DNA of 56,030 nucleotides from NCBI GenBank assembly GCA_052387955.1, contig JBQTIQ010000058.1, forward strand, positions 1-56,030, in the 5' to 3' direction. The position numbers were made by a program, and so were the translations under genes. Source of the DNA: JBQTIQ01 sp052387955. Its GTDB lineage: Bacteria > Actinomycetota > Acidimicrobiia > Acidimicrobiales > JACDCH01. This document shows positions 52,522-56,030 of the stretch, in pieces. Below the pieces are notes generated by a model, which saw only the letters and a program-made list of their open reading frames with translations, had not been told where the DNA came from and searched no databases. How positions within the stretch are numbered: the stretch's first letter is position 1; each line of letters begins with the position of its first letter.

Positions 52522-52603
52522 GGCGGGCAAGGGTAGTCACGGCTCCCGATCGCCCGCTTCTGGAACCCAAGGCCTTGATTTCCCAGGCTCCACGTAGTGT
52601 CCG

Positions 52604-54100
52604 ATGTTCGTGACCCACCGAAGGAGGTCGTCGCCGTCGCGGCCGCCAGGACGCCGGCGACAGTCTGCGGTGCCAGGAGCGAAGCGACGCCCGCAGCAGA
52701 CCAACGACACCACGCCGTCGCGGCCGCCAGGACGCCGGCGACAGTCTGCGGCGGTGCCAGGAGCGAAGCGACGCCCGGAGCAGACCATCAGCACGGGCCG
52801 GGACTACGACCGCGACATCGTCCGGTTGGCGGTACCGGCCTTCGGGGCGCTCATGGCCGAACCGGTGTACATCCTCGTCGACACCGCCGTCGTCGGCCAC
52901 CTCGGTACCCCGCAGCTCGGTGGGCTGGCGGTGGCGTCGTCGGCGCTGCTGACGGGGTACGCCCTCTTCGTCGTGCTCGCCTACGGCACGACCGCCACCG
53001 TCGCCCGCCTGAGCGGCGCCGGTGACGACCAGGAGGCGGCCCGTCAGGGCCTGCAGGGGCTGTGGCTGGCGCTGTTCGTGTCGGTCCCCCTCACCGCGGT
53101 GGCCGCCCTGGGGGCGAGGCCGATCGTGGAGGCGCTCGGCGCCGCCGGCGACGTCGCCGTCAACGCCGAGATCTATCTGCGCCTCAGCGCCCCGGGCATC
53201 CCGGCGCTGTTGCTGGTGCTGGCCGGCACCGGCTACCTCCGGGGCCGGCTCGACACCCGTACCCCGCTGGCGGTCGCTGTCGGCTCCAACGTGGCCAACC
53301 TGGGCCTCGAGGTCCTCTTCGTCTACGGGCTGGGGCTGGGCATCGGCGCCTCGGCCACCGCCACCGTCGTCGCCCAGTGGGGCGCGGCCGTCGTCTACCT
53401 GGTCGTCATCGGCCGCCAGGTGTGGGCCGACGCCATCGGCCTGAGGCCCGACCGCCGGTCGGTGCTGGCCCTGGCCCGCTCGGGACGAGACCTGTTGGTG
53501 CGCACGGCGGCGTTGCGGGCCGCGCTGCTGGTCGGCACCGTGATCGCCACCCGCCTCGGGCCCGACGACATCGCCGCCCACCAGGTGGCCCTGCAGGTGT
53601 TCAGCCTCCTGACCTTCGCCCTCGACGCCATCGCCATCGCCGGCCAGGCCCTGGTGGGCACGGCCCTGGGCGCCGGCCGTCGCGACGACGCCGTCGCCGT
53701 CTCGCGCCGCATGCTGCGGTGGGGCCTGGTCGGCGGGTGCCTGCTGGGGACGGCCGTGCTCGCGGCCCGGCCGTGGCTGCCGCAACTGTTCAGCGACGAC
53801 CCGAAGGTGACCGCGCTGGCCGGGTTCCTCCTGGTCGCGGTGGCGCTACTGCAGCCGGTCAGCGGCGTGGTGTTCGCCCTCGACGGGATCCTCATCGGTG
53901 CCGGCGACCAACGTTTCCTGGCCGTCGCCATGGTCGGGGCGTTCGCCGCCTTCGCCGTCGTGGCCGGCGCCGCCAGCGCCGCCGACTCCGGTATCGGATG
54001 GCTGTGGGCCGCTATCGGGGTGCTGATGGTGGCCCGGCTGGTGCCGCTCTACGTGCGTTTCCGGCGCGGCCACTGGGCGGTGGCCGGCGCCTGGCGCTGA
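52604..54100 (+). CDS. MATE family (DinF-like) efflux transporter with repeat-derived N-terminus
   Basis: 498 residues from ATG at 52604. From residue about 66 the protein is a normal MATE transporter of some 430 residues with about twelve membrane helices (DIVRLAVPAFGALMAEPVYI, DTAVVGHLGTPQLGGLAVAS, AALRAALLVGTVIATRLGP, LFSDDPKVTALAGFLLVAV). It most resembles DinF/NorM members, cation-coupled exporters of drugs or metabolites. Residues 10-60 are encoded by two copies of repeat family A (SPSRPPGRRRQSA and QSAAVPGAKRRPEQT) and are basic and low in hydrophobic residues. No better start codon lies between the repeat and the first helix, so the repeat may have replaced the original start. Confidence 0.85.
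   Translation: MFVTHRRRSSPSRPPGRRRQSAVPGAKRRPQQTNDTTPSRPPGRRRQSAAVPGAKRRPEQTISTGRDYDRDIVRLAVPAFGALMAEPVYILVDTAVVGHLGTPQLGGLAVASSALLTGYALFVVLAYGTTATVARLSGAGDDQEAARQGLQGLWLALFVSVPLTAVAALGARPIVEALGAAGDVAVNAEIYLRLSAPGIPALLLVLAGTGYLRGRLDTRTPLAVAVGSNVANLGLEVLFVYGLGLGIGASATATVVAQWGAAVVYLVVIGRQVWADAIGLRPDRRSVLALARSGRDLLVRTAALRAALLVGTVIATRLGPDDIAAHQVALQVFSLLTFALDAIAIAGQALVGTALGAGRRDDAVAVSRRMLRWGLVGGCLLGTAVLAARPWLPQLFSDDPKVTALAGFLLVAVALLQPVSGVVFALDGILIGAGDQRFLAVAMVGAFAAFAVVAGAASAADSGIGWLWAAIGVLMVARLVPLYVRFRRGHWAVAGAWR
52632..52786. repeat. two more copies of repeat family A, inside the MATE reading frame
   Basis: Units at 52632-52702 and 52713-52786 share with the 34287-34435 pair the words CGCCGTCGCGGCCGCCAGG, CGGCGACAGTCTGCG and AGGAGCGAAGCGACGCCC. 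The two differ from each other by a short insertion (GCG) and single changes. They are read through in frame by the MATE gene. Confidence 0.85.
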
Positions 54101-54104
54101 CGCG

Positions 54105-54722
54105 CTACGCGGGCACCGCGATGCCGAGGGAGTCGGCACCGACGGCCTTGGGCGCGCCCTTCTCGTAGAACAAGTCGACCTCGGTGATCGTGAACCCCGC
54201 ACCGGTGAGCAGATCGACGATCGGACGGGTGAGGTGGCACCCGCCGAACACACGCTTCTGCACCGGTTCGAGCCGGTGTTGCCATCGTCGCACCCGTTCG
54301 TCGGGAGCGAGCCCGTGCTCGACGAAGTGCAGGGCCCCACCGGGTTTGAGGACCCGTCGTAGTTCGCCCAGCGCCGCCGCCACGTCGGGAATGGTGCACA
54401 ACGTCCATGTCGACAGGGCCGAGTCGCAGCTGCCGTCGGCCAACGGCAGCGACTGGCCGTCGAGACCGGAGCGCTCCACCGGCACGCTCGCCACCGCCAG
54501 GCGCGGGCGGGCGAGCTTCCACCCGGTATCGGCAGGCTCGATGGCGGCGACCGTGGTCACCGCCGCCGGGTAGTACGGGATGTTCAGCCCCGACCCGAAG
54601 CCGATCTCGACGACCCGGCCGTGTAGGCCCTCGCAGACCCGGCTGCGCAGCAGCCGCGCCGCCTTCAAGCCGCACGCCATGTTGACGATTCGCGGCAGCA
54701 CCTGCTCGCCGTAGAAACCCAT
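54105..54722 (-). CDS. class I SAM-dependent methyltransferase
   Basis: 205 residues from ATG at 54722, with GAGGAG upstream. SAM-binding motif I is VVEIGFGSGLNIPYYP, followed by AAIEPADTG (motif II acid), LADGSCDSALSTWTLCTI and LKPGGALHFVEHG. This arrangement, including the C-terminal FTITEVDLFYEKGAPK, matches the small methyltransferase 11/UbiE-like group, whose substrate is often unknown. It converges with the MATE gene four bases away. The VOC gene lies 26 bases upstream on the same strand, so the two are probably one operon. Confidence 0.88.
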   Translation of the reverse strand: MGFYGEQVLPRIVNMACGLKAARLLRSRVCEGLHGRVVEIGFGSGLNIPYYPAAVTTVAAIEPADTGWKLARPRLAVASVPVERSGLDGQSLPLADGSCDSALSTWTLCTIPDVAAALGELRRVLKPGGALHFVEHGLAPDERVRRWQHRLEPVQKRVFGGCHLTRPIVDLLTGAGFTITEVDLFYEKGAPKAVGADSLGIAVPA

Positions 54723-54748
54723 GCGCGTCTCCTCGGCCAGCGCGCCGG

Positions 54749-55138
54749 CTACGCGGTTCCTGGCTCCCAGGGTGTCGTCAACTGGAAGTAGTTGCCGTCG
54801 GGGTCGGCGAAGGTGCACATCAGCATCCCGCTGTCGCCGCCCCCCGGCTCGTAGGGCTCGGCGACGACCTCGGCGCCGAAGGCCTTGAGGCGCTCGAACT
54901 CGGCCCGAACATCGGAAGTGGAGAAGTTGACCATGATGCGGGCGGGCTGCTGGCTCCGGCCGGTCACGTCGCTGTGGGGCCCGATGGCGAGGCTGCCGGC
55001 GCCGGCCTGGAAACCGAACCAGCCGTTGGCTTCGTCGCTCCAGTCGGGGTTCGGTCCTCCCAGGACCTCGGCGTAGAAGTCGGCCAACTTCTTGGAGTCC
55101 TCCGAGCCCAGCATGATGCTGTTCAGGTTCAACGCCAT
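54749..55138 (-). CDS. VOC family (glyoxalase/bleomycin resistance-like) protein
   Basis: 129 residues from ATG at 55138, preceded by AGGAGG. One module with two beta-alpha-beta-beta-beta repeats: MALNLNSIMLGSEDSKKLAD, FYAEVLGG, ARIMVNFSTSDVRAEFERLK and CTFADPDGNYFQLT. The FADPDGNYFQL end supplies the usual metal-site Glu position as Gln, so a metal-dependent reaction is uncertain. Such proteins serve in detoxification or binding. It is first in a probable two-gene operon with the methyltransferase. Confidence 0.88.
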   Translation of the reverse strand: MALNLNSIMLGSEDSKKLADFYAEVLGGPNPDWSDEANGWFGFQAGAGSLAIGPHSDVTGRSQQPARIMVNFSTSDVRAEFERLKAFGAEVVAEPYEPGGGDSGMLMCTFADPDGNYFQLTTPWEPGTA

Positions 55139-55261
55139 CGTCCCTCCTGGTGTCCTGTCGGCTTGCGCCCGCGCCCGGCGCCGGCCGGCTTGCCGGTCGT
55201 GACGCCTCCCCTCAGCACAACGGCCCACCCTAACGGCGAACCGCCCCCATCGGCCCTGGCG

Positions 55262-56030
55262 CTATCGCGGCGCGCCGGTGGGCGGGCCGCCGGTCGGCGG
55301 GCGGGTGCACGCCTCGATCGGGACCGTCACGGTCCTCGACCGGGCGAGGTTCCCGTAGCGGTCGGTGGCGGTGACCGACCAGGTAGCCGTACCCGCTGAC
55401 GAGAAAGGCCCGAGCGGCGCCGACCATTCGGTCCCGTCGGCCGTCATCGACCGGGACGTGCGGGCACCGTCGGGCCCTTCGACGGTCAGCACCACGCGCT
55501 CCAGACCGGAGCCGTCGGTCACCACCGCCCGGACGGTGGTGGTCGACCGACCGCAGCCGTCGGTGAAAAGGTCGCTGTCGTCGCTGCCGACCGAATGGAT
55601 GGCCGGCGGCCGGTCGTCGACGGCGCGCACCGTCACCGAGCCGACGACCGCCCCCGGCACGGTGACCGTCACCTTCCCGGAGAGCGAGCCCTCGGGCGCC
55701 GCGCCACGGTCGATGGTCACGGTGACGTCCGTGCGTGCCCCGGGCCCGACCACCCCGCTCGCCGGCGAGACCGACAGCCAGCCGGGCGTCGCGCTGGCCG
55801 TCCACGGGGCCGGCGAACCGCCGTCGTTGGCGAGGCCGAAGGTGGCGCTGGAGGCGGCGCCCCCGAGTTCGACCGAGGTGGCCTCGACCACCAGGTGGGC
55901 AGGGTCGGGGCCGGGCGGCGCCGGTCCCTCGGGCGGGCCGGGCGGCGGCGGGGCCGGCGACGGCAGTCCCCCGGGCGGGCCGGGCGGGGCCGGGGCGACT
56001 CCGGGCCCGTCACCGCCGGGCGGCGCCGCC
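55262..56030 (-). CDS. Pro-rich linker plus BACON-like domain protein, truncated by window edge
   Basis: The frame is open from the right window edge to the stop at 55262; at least 255 residues of the C-terminal part are seen. The first 45 or so visible residues are a Pro/Gly-rich linker (repeated PAPPGPP words). A BACON-like beta-sandwich follows (VELGGAASSATFGLANDGG, APWTASATPGWLSVSPASG, VTVTIDRGAAPEGSLSG), then a second Ig-like part with TDGCGRSTTTVRAVV and SSAGTATWSVTATDRYGN. Such tails are found on surface proteins and on actinobacterial regulators such as sigma-factor or kinase fusions; the upstream domain is outside the window, so the function is open. Confidence 0.72.
   Translation of the reverse strand, partial: AAPPGGDGPGVAPAPPGPPGGLPSPAPPPPGPPEGPAPPGPDPAHLVVEATSVELGGAASSATFGLANDGGSPAPWTASATPGWLSVSPASGVVGPGARTDVTVTIDRGAAPEGSLSGKVTVTVPGAVVGSVTVRAVDDRPPAIHSVGSDDSDLFTDGCGRSTTTVRAVVTDGSGLERVVLTVEGPDGARTSRSMTADGTEWSAPLGPFSSAGTATWSVTATDRYGNLARSRTVTVPIEACTRPPTGGPPTGAPR

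Overview
The window is a high-GC segment (roughly 70% GC by eye) of a bacterial chromosome. It most likely comes from an actinobacterium, perhaps of the Acidimicrobiia type. That placement is inference, from GTG/TTG starts, many apparently leaderless genes, a mycothiol-type DinB protein, DUF4012 and M1 lipoprotein genes, and a mycobacterial-type SerC. No phage, insertion sequence, CRISPR array or rRNA was seen. One tRNA, Gln(CUG), is present.

Left part (1-16 kb). After a truncated GT-C-like membrane protein, a GlxA-type regulator and a GH84 glycosidase comes the most striking locus: a minus-strand five-gene operon at 9163-3765. Its last three genes are senA (selenoneine synthase), senB (selenosugar synthase) and selD/senC. 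The selD reading frame is interrupted by an in-frame UGA at the catalytic position and is followed by a good bacterial SECIS-like hairpin, so SelD appears to be a selenoprotein itself. The first two genes, a PhnD-like binding protein without a signal peptide and a TusA-like/diiron ferritin-like fusion, are not part of the known selenoneine pathway and may extend it. Next are a lipase and a persulfide/sulfide-handling locus: a divergent LysR regulator, a rhodanese-DUF2892 protein, a CstB-like persulfide dioxygenase-rhodanese and a TauE exporter. A phytoene-dehydrogenase-like flavoprotein ends this part.

Middle (16-29 kb). There is an AbrB/PIN toxin-antitoxin pair followed by DUF488, two gene remnants (one a clear MmcQ/YjbR pseudogene), a RibD-like reductase, tRNA-Gln, a YdcF protein, gltX, and a mycothiol-type DinB gene with a partner. 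Branched-chain amino acid genes follow: leuB-ilvE-cimA on the minus strand, with greA-leuC-leuD divergent from it.

Second special locus (29-32.7 kb, minus strand). Four genes joined by 4-base stop/start overlaps encode a 199-residue Cys-rich precursor-like protein, a DUF692/MNIO iron enzyme, its DUF2063 partner and a VioB-like ferritin-fold protein. A near-consensus promoter lies upstream. This looks like a RiPP pathway related to bufferins, but with no signal peptide on the precursor.

Right part (32.8-56 kb). It holds an M1 peptidase lipoprotein, leuA, serA, divergent aspC/serC with a shared -10 region, an acyl-CoA ligase, a membrane glycosyltransferase-like protein, ilvB-ilvN-ilvC, a small sortase-substrate-like protein, a DUF4012 protein, ilvD, a MATE transporter, a methyltransferase, a VOC protein and a truncated BACON-like protein.

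Regulation. Three branched-chain operons (ilvBNC, leuA, leuB-ilvE-cimA) have the same layout: a TTGA(C/T)G promoter, a tiny leader peptide rich in Leu, Val or Ile codons, and a perfect hairpin followed by a T-rich tract. These are very probably ribosome-mediated attenuators. Several GC-rich repeat families lie between genes. One of them appears to supply the N-terminus of the MATE transporter.
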